The notes under the pieces were generated by a model. It was not told where the DNA came from and did not search any database. It saw nothing but the letters and a program-made list of their open reading frames with translations. Below are positions 17,413 to 25,865 of a stretch of 64,000 nucleotides of DNA, in pieces. Numbering within the stretch: position 1 is the first letter of the stretch; each line of letters opens with the position of its first letter. This DNA is from Candidatus Alistipes merdigallinarum. Lineage in GTDB: Bacteria > Bacteroidota > Bacteroidia > Bacteroidales > Rikenellaceae. Location of the stretch: positions 1 through 64,000 of the forward strand of contig DWXH01000023.1 in NCBI GenBank assembly GCA_019119305.1, in the 5' to 3' direction. The position numbers were made by a program, and so were the translations under genes.

Positions 17413-18837
17413 ATGAAAACTTTCTCTGCTTTTTTTATCATCATCGTTTCGACAATGTGGCTTTGCATTTCTTGTTCCAAAGATGGTGAAGACCCTGTCG
17501 ACCGAAACTCGCTTACTCCGATTCTCAAAGTTATTCCGCTAAACGATCAACTCGTAGCCGAAATCGACAACAACGAAACCGAAGGTGAACGTACTATCTG
17601 GCTGTATAACTATGGAGTTCCTGATCTCGACTATTCGAATATCCAGCTTTACCTGACGCTCGACGAAGGGGCTACTATGTATACACCTTACGACAAAAAT
17701 CCAGTCACATTGGACTACACTCTAAAACCAGAATATCCCAATCTAGTTATTACGGCATATATGAACGGAGAGTATATCTATTATCGTGTAGTGATACAAT
17801 CTGTTCAAGCCATAACGAAAATAGAAGCTACAGCTAGTGGAGTTACCCAAACATACATCCCTTCAGATGCCCCTTTATCGAGTAGCAACCGCTATTTCGG
17901 TTTTAAATTTACCGAAAAACAGGTGGATTTATCCAAAACCCACCTAAAGTTCGAACTCGCACCGCTTGCCTCCATGACATCGACCGATACGATCGTAGAC
18001 CTTACCTATCCGATCGAACTGCCGATCAAGACTCCTTTAGGTAAAGAATTCATCTCCATCAACGCATCGACTCTATACCATAAACCCAATTATTTACCGA
18101 GCCATTGGACCCATTGCGATGAATTAGGCACAACGGTTCCTTTATTCCATGCCTCCGAGTTAAGCAGCACAAAATGCAATGCGTATTTGGCCGTCGCATG
18201 GAACGACATCGTCATATATCGGCCGACTCCTTCGACACCTTATTGGACCGGCTCCCAATTATTCTCCGAATTTTACCAAAATAATTTATGGTATTCCTAT
18301 AAGATAACACATCTTTTGAAAATATCTTCTTCGTTTTGTTTTGTAGCCAATGAAATAGAACGTAAGTATGTAATAGTAAGTTCCGACAATGCATTTGAAG
18401 GTCAACCTGCGTTCTACCAAGATCGGAACGGTAAAAGCAGCACGGGAATTATCCAAAAAAACGGTGATAGTTTTACCGTCGATGGAGTATTGCTAAGCAA
18501 AGCCATTCAAGGTAAATACATTCTGCGGCAAAACAGTATCTGGCAACAAGTTCCGGATGATGGCAAACCCCATGGATGGAACGTGATTGCAGCAAATGCA
18601 GAAAACGATATTTTCCTATTTTCATGTGAAAGTTCGGATGAATATCCCGGTCTGACTTTGGCCCAACTACGCGATGTATTATCCGAGTTAAGATGTATCC
18701 ATGCACTGATTACCGAAGACGGTGAAATGCTCGGTATGTATACCGACACTGGAAACTTAATCCGAACAGCTACTGCAGACACGGATTCAGATCCACCCTT
18801 TTACGTAGGTATTGCCGTCGGTGATGATTCCTATTAA
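17413..18837 (+). CDS. Lipoprotein of unknown function, DUF5018-like N-terminus
   Basis: The ORF track opens at 17344, but the ATG at 17413 begins a classic lipoprotein signal (MKTFSAFFIIIVSTMWLCIS|C), so I use it. Residues ~30-135 contain a beta domain whose wording (NIQLYLTLDEGATMYT ... LVITAYMNGEYIYYRVVI) resembles the DUF5018-type N-terminal domains of Bacteroidetes surface lipoproteins. The remaining ~330 residues are beta-rich with no recognised motif. It probably shares a transcript with the MG2/plug gene upstream, so the two may form a surface complex (inference). Confidence 0.7.
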   Translation: MKTFSAFFIIIVSTMWLCISCSKDGEDPVDRNSLTPILKVIPLNDQLVAEIDNNETEGERTIWLYNYGVPDLDYSNIQLYLTLDEGATMYTPYDKNPVTLDYTLKPEYPNLVITAYMNGEYIYYRVVIQSVQAITKIEATASGVTQTYIPSDAPLSSSNRYFGFKFTEKQVDLSKTHLKFELAPLASMTSTDTIVDLTYPIELPIKTPLGKEFISINASTLYHKPNYLPSHWTHCDELGTTVPLFHASELSSTKCNAYLAVAWNDIVIYRPTPSTPYWTGSQLFSEFYQNNLWYSYKITHLLKISSSFCFVANEIERKYVIVSSDNAFEGQPAFYQDRNGKSSTGIIQKNGDSFTVDGVLLSKAIQGKYILRQNSIWQQVPDDGKPHGWNVIAANAENDIFLFSCESSDEYPGLTLAQLRDVLSELRCIHALITEDGEMLGMYTDTGNLIRTATADTDSDPPFYVGIAVGDDSY

Positions 18838-18858
18838 CGAATCATAAATAATAGTTGT

Positions 18859-18866
18859 ATCTTTGC
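18859..18866 (+). promoter_or_regulatory. Distal promoter box of feoAB (P1)
   Basis: TATCTTTG, a perfect Bacteroidetes -7 element (TAnnTTTG), 22 nt after the lipoprotein stop. No good -33 element is visible. Transcription from here would begin within the inverted repeat at 18866-18909. Confidence 0.55.
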
Positions 18867-18909
18867 ATCCGGAAAATGCCAATAGCCGTTTTGTGGTATT
18901 TTCCGGATG
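18866..18909 (+). promoter_or_regulatory. Long inverted repeat in the feoAB leader
   Basis: CATCCGGAAAAT and ATTTTCCGGATG form a perfect 12-bp inverted repeat; three more pairs (one G-U) extend it to 15 bp around a 14-nt loop. No T-run follows, so it is not a standard terminator. It could be a metal-regulator operator, a 5' RNA hairpin, or a terminator for the upstream lipoprotein gene. Confidence 0.55.
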
Positions 18910-18929
18910 TTTGCCGTTATTTCAAGGTA

Positions 18930-18960
18930 TTCGCGGAAATGATTTTCGCGTATATTTTTG
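18930..18960 (+). promoter_or_regulatory. Proximal promoter (P2) with overlapping hairpin, feoAB
   Basis: TATTTTTG (18953-18960) is a second perfect -7 box, with TTCG 19 nt upstream as a possible -33. Between them CGCGGAAA-TGA-TTTTCGCG forms an 8-bp hairpin (one G-U) directly followed by TATATTTTTG. The same bases could act as an operator over P2 or as an attenuator for P1 transcripts. Confidence 0.45.
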
Positions 18961-18987
18961 CAGACGACACAAATCGAAAAAACACCC

Positions 18988-21471
18988 ATGGATAAAGAGA
19001 AAGGGGAGATTACATACAAACGCCTGTCCGAACTGAAAACGTCGGATGAGGGAGTCATCACTAAAGTATTCGGACACGGATCGTTCCGCAACCGAATTAC
19101 GGAGATGGGATTCATTCGGGGCAAGGTGGTCAAAGTCATCAAAAATGCTCCGCTGTCCGACCCCATCGAATACGAAATCATCGGATACCGAATCGCCCTA
19201 CGAAAAAGCGAAGCCGAACTGATCGAAGTATCCGTTCCGGCCTATATCGAAACCCATCCATTGACCGATGACGCGACGTTCCGGGACGAATCGGTCAATC
19301 GTTTCGTCCACGAAAGCGGACGGATCATCAACGTCGCCTTGGTCGGAAATCCCAACTGCGGCAAAACCTCCCTGTTCAATGTCGCTTCCGGGTCACACGA
19401 ACGGGTGGGAAACTATAGCGGCGTAACGGTCGATGCCAAACAGGCAACCTTTAGTCAGGACGGATATACATTCAACATCTGCGATCTGCCAGGAACCTAT
19501 TCGATAACGGAATACACCCCCGAAGAGCTGTACGTCCGCAGCCACATTCTCAACGACATGCCCGATGTGGTCGTCAATGTATTGGACGCCTCGAACCTCG
19601 AGCGAAACCTTTTTCTGACCACCCAGCTGATTGACATGGACCTGAAAGTCGTCATCGCGCTCAACATGTTCGACGAGACAAAAAAACAGGGCATCGCATT
19701 GGATTATGAAACATTGGGCCGCATGATCGGAATTCCGATCGTTCCCACCATAGCGTCAAAGAACGAAGGCATTGCCGAACTTTTCCGAACGGTCATCGCT
19801 GTTTTTGAAGACAACGAGCCCACCGTCCGACACATACACATCAACTACGGCCAGGACATTGAAAAGAGCATACGGTCGGTTCAGAAATACCTGTGGAAAA
19901 ATTCGGACATCGCCGCCCGTTATTCTACACGTTATTTGGCAATCAAGCTGCTATGCAATGACCACAATATTGCTAAACTGGTAGAACATGCCGGCAATTA
20001 TCCGGAAATCGAAAGCACGGCCTCTCGGGAACGGACAAAACTCGAAAGCCTGCACGGCGATCGGGTCGAAAACCTCATAACCGATGCCAAATACGGATTC
20101 ATAACCGGAGCCCTCGAAGAGACCTGCCGTAGGCCGGTCGCACAAAAGACTCGGAAAGACGACCGGATCGACCGAATCATGACCCACAAAATTTGGGGAA
20201 TGCCCATCTTTTTGCTGCTGATGTGGATCACATTCCAGGTCACGTTCACCGTCGGGGCTCTTCCTGCCGAATGGATCGAATCGGGGGTCGGATGGTTGGG
20301 CGAAACGATCGGCACCCACATGCAGGACGGTTCACTGAAAGAGCTGTTAGTCAATGGAATCATCAGTGGGGTAGGCGGCGTCATCGTCTTTTTGCCGAAC
20401 ATCCTGATCCTCTTCTTTTTCATTTCGTTGATGGAGGATACGGGATATATGGCCCGGGCGGCGTTTATCATGGACAAACTGATGCACAAAATCGGCCTGC
20501 ACGGGAAATCGTTCATTCCGCTGCTGATGGGGTTCGGATGCAACGTTCCGGCCATTATGGCTACCCGGACCCTCGAAAGCCGCAAAGACCGGGTGCTCAC
20601 GATGCTTATCGTACCGTTCATGTCGTGCAGCGCACGGCTACCCGTATACGTATTGTTGATCTCCGCTTTCTTCCCGAAAGGGCAGGGGCTGGTCCTTTTC
20701 TCCATCTACCTGATCGGTATTGCCGTTGCGGTTCTGTCTTCACTTTTATTCAAAAAGGTACTCTTCTCCAAAGAAGAAGCACCCTTCGTCATGGAACTTC
20801 CGCCATATCGAATCCCGACGGCCCGCAACGTGGTATTGCACATGTGGAGCAAAGGTTCGCAATACCTCCGGAAAATGGGTACGATCATTTTAGCGGCCTC
20901 GATCATCATCTGGGCATTGAGCTACTACCCCCGCAACATGCACAATTCGGAAAATTATAAGGCTCTGAAAAGCGAGATCTCCGCTTCGACGACTCTATCC
21001 CGGCAAGATAAAGATGAGAAGATCCACGAGCTGAACAACCGGATGCACGCCGAACAACAGGAGCAATCCTACATCGGACGTTTCGGGCACTTCATCGAAC
21101 CGATCATTCGTCCGTTGGGATTCGACTGGCAAATCGGTGTCAGCCTGACCAGCGGGCTGGCTGCCAAAGAGATCGTCGTGAGCACGATGGCCGTATTGAG
21201 CAACAGCGGAGACGATGAAAACGCCCTGCCGGAAAATCTGAAACAGCAAGTCTACACCCAAGGAAAGCATGCCGGAGAACCGGTGTACACTCCACTTGTA
21301 GCCTATTCGTTGATGCTGTTCATTCTGTTATACGTACCGTGTTTTGCGACTATTGCAGCGATTCGTCGCGAGGCAGGATCGAAATGGGCGCTCTTCTCCG
21401 TAATTTATTCGACCGCATGTGCCTGGGTGGCATCATTTATGGTCTACCAAATAGGCAGCCTCTTGCTGTAA
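18988..21471 (+). CDS. feoB: Fused FeoA-FeoB ferrous iron transporter
   Basis: Inner-membrane Fe(II) importer. Residues ~7-80 are a FeoA SH3-like domain (YKRLSELKTSDEGVITKV ... RNRITEMGFIRGKVVKV), fused to FeoB. The G domain has G1 GNPNCGKTSLFN (~118), G3 DLPGTYS and G4 NMFD. The membrane part includes MEDTGYMARAAFIMD, a GFGCNVPAIMATRTL gate region and FMSCSARLPVYVLL. A charged soluble insert lies near ~665-700. The ATG at 18988 is preferred to TTG 18958, which sits inside a promoter box. FeoA-FeoB fusion is usual in Bacteroidetes. Iron control is likely through the leader repeats, but no Fur box was identified with confidence. Confidence 0.95.
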   Translation: MDKEKGEITYKRLSELKTSDEGVITKVFGHGSFRNRITEMGFIRGKVVKVIKNAPLSDPIEYEIIGYRIALRKSEAELIEVSVPAYIETHPLTDDATFRDESVNRFVHESGRIINVALVGNPNCGKTSLFNVASGSHERVGNYSGVTVDAKQATFSQDGYTFNICDLPGTYSITEYTPEELYVRSHILNDMPDVVVNVLDASNLERNLFLTTQLIDMDLKVVIALNMFDETKKQGIALDYETLGRMIGIPIVPTIASKNEGIAELFRTVIAVFEDNEPTVRHIHINYGQDIEKSIRSVQKYLWKNSDIAARYSTRYLAIKLLCNDHNIAKLVEHAGNYPEIESTASRERTKLESLHGDRVENLITDAKYGFITGALEETCRRPVAQKTRKDDRIDRIMTHKIWGMPIFLLLMWITFQVTFTVGALPAEWIESGVGWLGETIGTHMQDGSLKELLVNGIISGVGGVIVFLPNILILFFFISLMEDTGYMARAAFIMDKLMHKIGLHGKSFIPLLMGFGCNVPAIMATRTLESRKDRVLTMLIVPFMSCSARLPVYVLLISAFFPKGQGLVLFSIYLIGIAVAVLSSLLFKKVLFSKEEAPFVMELPPYRIPTARNVVLHMWSKGSQYLRKMGTIILAASIIIWALSYYPRNMHNSENYKALKSEISASTTLSRQDKDEKIHELNNRMHAEQQEQSYIGRFGHFIEPIIRPLGFDWQIGVSLTSGLAAKEIVVSTMAVLSNSGDDENALPENLKQQVYTQGKHAGEPVYTPLVAYSLMLFILLYVPCFATIAAIRREAGSKWALFSVIYSTACAWVASFMVYQIGSLLL

Positions 21472-21494
21472 AATCGACTCATAGAACAATCGCC

Positions 21495-21650
21495 ATGCAG
21501 GACATCATCACACTGGTTATCATTGTTCTCGCCATATTGGCACTGGCGGGCATCATCTACCGTAAAACGACCCGTAAAGGGTGTGACGGAGGATGCGGCT
21601 GCGGATGCTCCTCTTGCAGCACAAAAAAAGGCGACGGGAAAAATTCTTGA
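21495..21650 (+). CDS. FeoB-associated Cys-rich membrane protein
   Basis: 51-aa peptide: one N-terminal membrane helix (IITLVIIVLAILALAGIIY), then a basic stretch and a Cys/Gly-rich tail (CDGGCGCGCSSC) that could bind iron or another metal. It matches the small FeoB-associated Cys-rich family found after feoB, and it lies 23 nt past feoAB. The ORF track extends it from 21339 inside feoB; ATG 21495 is the credible start. The last codons and stop lie inside the hairpin that terminates the convergent transcript. Confidence 0.88.
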   Translation: MQDIITLVIIVLAILALAGIIYRKTTRKGCDGGCGCGCSSCSTKKGDGKNS

Positions 21651-21664
21651 TTTTTCCCGTCGCC
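21623..21664 (-). terminator. Terminator of the efflux/LytTR transcript, overlapping the Cys-rich peptide CDS
   Basis: Perfect 14-bp stem GGCGACGGGAAAAA (21630-21643) / TTTTTCCCGTCGCC (21651-21664) with a 7-nt loop. On the minus strand it runs into T8 (the A-run before 21630), a textbook terminator. On the plus strand there is no T-run after the stem. Confidence 0.85.
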
Positions 21665-21687
21665 ATATCGCTTGAAAACCTCCCGTA

Positions 21688-21951
21688 TTATTGTTCCGAC
21701 AACAGCTGTTCCAAACCTCTCACGAGTTGATCGGGACATGAGGTTCCCTTTCCTTTGCAATCTATCCCTTTCAAACGGCTGATCACTTCATCCACCGGCA
21801 TTCCTTTAATCAGCGCACATACACCCTGCGTATTACCATGACACCCACCGATAAATGAGGCCTCGGTAACTTTACCGTCTTCGACCGTCAACCGAATCAA
21901 TTTTGAACACACTCCGCCTTGCGGTATGTAATCGATACTTTTTGTTCCCAT
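21688..21951 (-). CDS. TSCPD domain protein (TIGR03905-type)
   Basis: 87-aa cytoplasmic protein matching the small TSCPD family: VCSKLIRLTVEDGKV, SFIGGCHGNTQGVCALIKGM, then KGKGTSCPDQLVRGLEQLL. The conserved Cys residues (in GVCS, GGC, GVC and SCPD) suggest metal or nucleotide binding, as in TSCPD domains near ribonucleotide reductases; biochemical function is not established. It is 59 nt after the LytTR regulator and before a strong terminator, so it is probably the last gene of that transcript. Confidence 0.85.
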   Translation of the reverse strand: MGTKSIDYIPQGGVCSKLIRLTVEDGKVTEASFIGGCHGNTQGVCALIKGMPVDEVISRLKGIDCKGKGTSCPDQLVRGLEQLLSEQ

Positions 21952-22010
21952 ATTCTTGTACTTAAAAACCGGTGTAAGATACCGATTTTTCGGGAATTTT
22001 TCTCGTACAT

Positions 22011-22736
22011 CTATAAAATCAACGAACGCTGCGACAACACCTCCATAAAATGGTCCCGGTAGGAATCCGAGATAGGAATATACACCTTTCCGAACACGAT
22101 CCGATTCCGCTCGATCGTCCGAATCTTATCTACGTTAACAATAAATGAGCGGTGTACCCGAACGAAACGAGAAGGTGGCAAATTCTCCTCAATGGATCGC
22201 ATGCTCATCAATGTCATCACAGACTCACCCGTTTCGGTATGAATCTTTACATAATCCTTCAGGCTTTCGATGTATAGAATCTGATCCAGATGCAACTGAA
22301 CCATTTTATAGTCGGTCTTAACAAAGATCGAACGCGCTGCATTTTCTCCTTCCGATGCAGACATGACCGTTTGCTGCTGTTCGAAATAACGCCGGGCTTT
22401 ATTTGCCGCATGCAGGAACTCCGCATAGCTGATCGGCTTGAGCAGATAATCCAACGCATCGACCCGGAAACCCTCTAATGCATACTGCTCGAATGCCGTC
22501 GTGAAAACCACACGGGTCCGGTCGCCGATCATACGCGACAACTCAAGCCCGTTTAACTGGGGCATCTGTATGTCGAGAAAGACCAGATCGATCTTCTCCT
22601 GTTGTAAAATCGAGAGAGCCTCCACCGCACTCGAACTCGCTCCAACCAGATGCAGAAACGGAGTCTGTCCGACATACCCGGCCAACAGATCGCGGGCCAA
22701 CGGCTCATCATCCACTACAAGCGATTCGATCACCAT
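22011..22736 (-). CDS. LytTR family response regulator
   Basis: Receiver domain at residues ~1-120 (acidic pocket VVDDEP; phospho-acceptor Asp in LVFLDIQMP ~55; conserved Thr/Ser in VFTTAFEQYAL; Lys in YLLKPISY) followed by a LytTR DNA-binding domain (~140-240; FVKTDYKMVQLHLDQILYIESLKDYVKIHT ... RFVRVHRSFIVN, quoted in parts). It pairs with the LytS-type kinase 5 nt upstream. Context suggests it controls the MacAB-TolC operon in which it lies, i.e. autoregulation, but no repeat-type LytTR site was located. Confidence 0.95.
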   Translation of the reverse strand: MVIESLVVDDEPLARDLLAGYVGQTPFLHLVGASSSAVEALSILQQEKIDLVFLDIQMPQLNGLELSRMIGDRTRVVFTTAFEQYALEGFRVDALDYLLKPISYAEFLHAANKARRYFEQQQTVMSASEGENAARSIFVKTDYKMVQLHLDQILYIESLKDYVKIHTETGESVMTLMSMRSIEENLPPSRFVRVHRSFIVNVDKIRTIERNRIVFGKVYIPISDSYRDHFMEVLSQRSLIL

Positions 22737-22741
22737 ACGCG

Positions 22742-23812
22742 CTAAAGATTTATAACCAGCTGTGAAACATATCGATCTCCCATACGTTCGGTCCGCAGGA
22801 TATGCCGGTTCGGATAGATCAGATTAAGCCGCTTCCGCAAATTCTCCAATCCGATACCCGATCCGCTGCGGTCGTTATCCGTTTTCGGGAAATAACTGTT
22901 CTCGATGGTGCATACCAGGGTATCCGACTCCGCAATCCGAAACGAAATGTTGACAAACGACTCTTCGGAGGGACTGACACCATGTTTGAATGCATTCTCG
23001 ATCAATGTGATAAACAGCAGCGGAGCGACCATATACCCCATACCGTCCTCAGGAATATCGATCTTCATATGCACCCGGTCCGAAGCGAGTCGCAGACTCA
23101 TCAGCTCGACATAATTTTTCATGAAAGCAAACTCCTTGTCAAGCGAAATGAAATTCTGGTTGTTTTCGTAGAGCACATAGCGCAACATGTGGCTCAGGCT
23201 GTGCACGGCATATTGAGCCTGCTGCGGGTTTACCTGGATCAAGGCATAAATGTTATTCAACGTATTGAACAGGAAATGCGGATTCAGTTGGTTCTTCAGG
23301 TTTTTCAATTCAGCCTGCGTCCGTTCCTTTTCGATCTCCCGTTTCTCGCTCTCGACATGATACCAGTTGGCCGTCATCTTAATCGCAACACTCAATGCAA
23401 CCGTCAACGCCAACAATATGGCATTCCACAAGAAAATAAATACCAAAAAGAATTCTGTCCGGTTCTCATGTCGGTTTTTCGGTACTGGCTGAGTCTCTTC
23501 AATAAAGTTTCGGAAAAATCCATGCCACCCGTGCTGTATCAGTACAAATACCGCAATCAGCACCAGATTCATAACGATGAAACGGGTGATATGCTTACCG
23601 AACAACTGACGGTCGATCAACCAACAATAGTTGATATAGAAGACCGACATGAACGATACCGGATTGATGCAGAAATCCAGATAACGCACCCACGAAAAGG
23701 TCTCGTTTCTCATATAGGAGAAGAAGATCGGCGAGAGGAACATCAGCACCCACGCGATCGTATGGATCACCACCTGAAAAACAGAATTGACTCTATTTTG
23801 GGACATAGCCAT
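22742..23812 (-). CDS. LytS-type sensor histidine kinase
   Basis: Four hydrophobic helices in the first ~165 residues (VVIHTIAWVLMFLSPIFFSY; MSVFYINYCWLI; FIVMNLVLIAVFVLI; FLVFIFLWNAILLALTVALSV), a short coiled coil rich in Glu/Lys/Arg (~170-190), then the His_kinase domain: NPHFLFNTLNNIYALI carries the phospho-His, and the ATP-binding part has LLFITLIENAFKHGVS (N box) and GSGIGLENLRKRL (G box). There is no periplasmic sensor domain, so the membrane helices may sense the signal or the transporter itself. Partner of the adjacent LytTR regulator. Confidence 0.94.
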   Translation of the reverse strand: MAMSQNRVNSVFQVVIHTIAWVLMFLSPIFFSYMRNETFSWVRYLDFCINPVSFMSVFYINYCWLIDRQLFGKHITRFIVMNLVLIAVFVLIQHGWHGFFRNFIEETQPVPKNRHENRTEFFLVFIFLWNAILLALTVALSVAIKMTANWYHVESEKREIEKERTQAELKNLKNQLNPHFLFNTLNNIYALIQVNPQQAQYAVHSLSHMLRYVLYENNQNFISLDKEFAFMKNYVELMSLRLASDRVHMKIDIPEDGMGYMVAPLLFITLIENAFKHGVSPSEESFVNISFRIAESDTLVCTIENSYFPKTDNDRSGSGIGLENLRKRLNLIYPNRHILRTERMGDRYVSQLVINL

Positions 23813-23857
23813 AACTTTTCTCCGGTAAATTTAAACGTTTTTATTCGATTTACGTAA

Positions 23858-25078
23858 CTACTCGTACCGAATTGCTTCGATCGGGTCGAGATTAGAGGCT
23901 TTCTTGGCCGGGTACCACCCGAAGAATATCCCGGTCACGGTACATACGGCGAACGAAAGGATCACCGAATAGGGTTGTACGAATACGGGCCAACCGGCAA
24001 TATACTTGATGGCCGCGGCTGCTCCAACCCCCAAAAGCACCCCGATAATACCTCCCACGACACTGATAATCACCGCCTCGATCAGGAATTGCCACAGGAT
24101 ATGGCGGCCTTTGGCCCCGATCGACATCCGCAGACCGATCTCCCGGGTCCGTTCCGTCACCGAAACGTACATGATGTTCATAATACCGATACCTCCGACC
24201 AACAGCGAAATTCCCGCAATACAAGCCAAAAGAACGGTCATCAAATCCGAGGTCGAGCTCATCATCGAGCTCAGCTCCTCCTGTGAACGGATATTGAAAT
24301 CGTCCTCCTCCCCGGGCCGGATGTTATGATTCTGTCTCAGGATGGCCGTCAGTTCATCAATCGCCTTGTCGGAGAGCTCCTCGGTTATGGCCGATGCAAA
24401 AATACCCTGAAGATAGGTGATGGCCAGGATACGTTTCTGCACGGTCGTATAGGGAGCCAGAATCAAATCGTCCTGATCCATTCCCATCGAGTTATATCCT
24501 TTCGAGGTCAACACCCCAATGATCTTGAACGGGATCTTCCCGAACCGAATGGTCTTGCCGAGCGGATCCTCCCCGTTGGGAAAGAGATTGTCGACGATGG
24601 TCTGTCCGACAACACAAACTTTTGCAGCCCGAATAACATCTTGATCGGTAAACATCTCTCCTTCACTGACCGTATATTTACGGATGTCCATATAGTCCTG
24701 ATTGATTCCATAAATGGTGGTCGGGGTGTTGTTCGCACCGTAGATCGCCTGACCGCTGCTGTTGACCGAAGGGGAACAGGCACTGATGTAAGAGGTTTCG
24801 TTGACGATCGTCCTGTAATCTTCGATCTTGAGCGTCTGCATGCTGCTGGCACTCTGCCGCACGCCACCGAAACGTCCGGTCCCCGGATGGATCATGATCA
24901 TGTTCGAACCCATCTCCGAGATCTGTGCCCGAATGCTGCGTTTCGACCCCTGACCGATCGCCAACATCGCGATCACCGATCCCACACCGATTATGATTCC
25001 GAGCATCGTCAAAAAGCCTCGAAACTTATTGTTGGAAAGCGCCTTGAGCGCAACCTTTATCAGATTTTTATAGTTCAT
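23858..25078 (-). CDS. MacB-type ABC transporter permease
   Basis: 406 aa with the MacB/FtsX order: one N-terminal helix (FRGFLTMLGIIIGVGSVIAM), a periplasmic MacB-PCD domain (~50-250), then three C-terminal helices of the FtsX domain (VLLACIAGISLLVGGIGIMNIMYVSV; FLIEAVIISVVGGIIGVLLG; VILSFAVCTVTGIFFG, quoted in parts). The C-terminus KKASNLDPIEAIRYE is typical. With its ATPase and MacA adaptor it forms a tripartite mechanotransmission pump with TolC; the substrate (peptide, macrolide or lipid) is unknown. Confidence 0.93.
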   Translation of the reverse strand: MNYKNLIKVALKALSNNKFRGFLTMLGIIIGVGSVIAMLAIGQGSKRSIRAQISEMGSNMIMIHPGTGRFGGVRQSASSMQTLKIEDYRTIVNETSYISACSPSVNSSGQAIYGANNTPTTIYGINQDYMDIRKYTVSEGEMFTDQDVIRAAKVCVVGQTIVDNLFPNGEDPLGKTIRFGKIPFKIIGVLTSKGYNSMGMDQDDLILAPYTTVQKRILAITYLQGIFASAITEELSDKAIDELTAILRQNHNIRPGEEDDFNIRSQEELSSMMSSTSDLMTVLLACIAGISLLVGGIGIMNIMYVSVTERTREIGLRMSIGAKGRHILWQFLIEAVIISVVGGIIGVLLGVGAAAAIKYIAGWPVFVQPYSVILSFAVCTVTGIFFGWYPAKKASNLDPIEAIRYE

Positions 25079-25092
25079 AATCTCATCCTTAA

Positions 25093-25839
25093 TTATAATC
25101 CGTTATCTACGGGAAGCGAATCGAGCACCTCTTTAGCCGACTTCACATTCGTGTTTGGGGTGTCTTCCGTAATCTTGCCGTCGCGCAAAACGATATTGCG
25201 GCTGCTGAACTGTGCGATTTCGGGATTGTGGGTCACGAATACGATCGTACGTCCGGCATGATACAACTTTTGAAACAGCGTGAGGATTTCGAACGAAGTC
25301 CGCGTATCGAGGTTACCGGTCGCCTCATCCGCCAAAATCATCACAGGATCATTGACCAATGCCCGAGCAATCGCCACACGCTGCTGCTGACCTCCGGACA
25401 TCTGATTCGAGCGGTGGTGGATCCGGTCCGCCAGTCCCACCTCGATCAACGCCTGCTCGGCACGGCGATGACGCTCGCGGGCCGACACTTCGGAGTTGTA
25501 AAAAAGCGGCAATTCCACATTTTCGAGTGCCGTGGTCTTGGGTAACAGATTGTAGGACTGGAACACGAATCCGATCTTCCGATTCCGCAATGTGGCCCGC
25601 TCGTTCCGGCTCATCTTCTGTACCGAGAAACCATCCAGATAGTACTCTCCCGAAGTTGGGGTATCGAGACACCCGAGCAGATTCAACAGAGTAGACTTTC
25701 CCGATCCGCTGGTACCCATAATCGTCACAAACTCCCCTTCCCGTATATTGAAAGAGACCCCCCGCAGCGCATGTACCGTCTCATCGCCCACAACGAAATC
25801 CCGCCTAAGGTTTTCGACCCTTATTATATAATTCTCCAT
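25093..25839 (-). CDS. MacB/LolD-type ABC transporter ATPase
   Basis: Walker A GTSGSGKST (~42), Q-loop in FVFQSYNLLP, signature MSGGQQQRVAIARAL, Walker B VMILADEATGNLD and an H-loop (FVTHNPEIA). 248 aa, no fused permease: the MacB functions are split over two genes. It is 14 nt upstream of the permease gene on the same strand. Confidence 0.95.
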   Translation of the reverse strand: MENYIIRVENLRRDFVVGDETVHALRGVSFNIREGEFVTIMGTSGSGKSTLLNLLGCLDTPTSGEYYLDGFSVQKMSRNERATLRNRKIGFVFQSYNLLPKTTALENVELPLFYNSEVSARERHRRAEQALIEVGLADRIHHRSNQMSGGQQQRVAIARALVNDPVMILADEATGNLDTRTSFEILTLFQKLYHAGRTIVFVTHNPEIAQFSSRNIVLRDGKITEDTPNTNVKSAKEVLDSLPVDNGL

Positions 25840-25865
25840 GATATGATTTTCCTTTACGATTCCGT

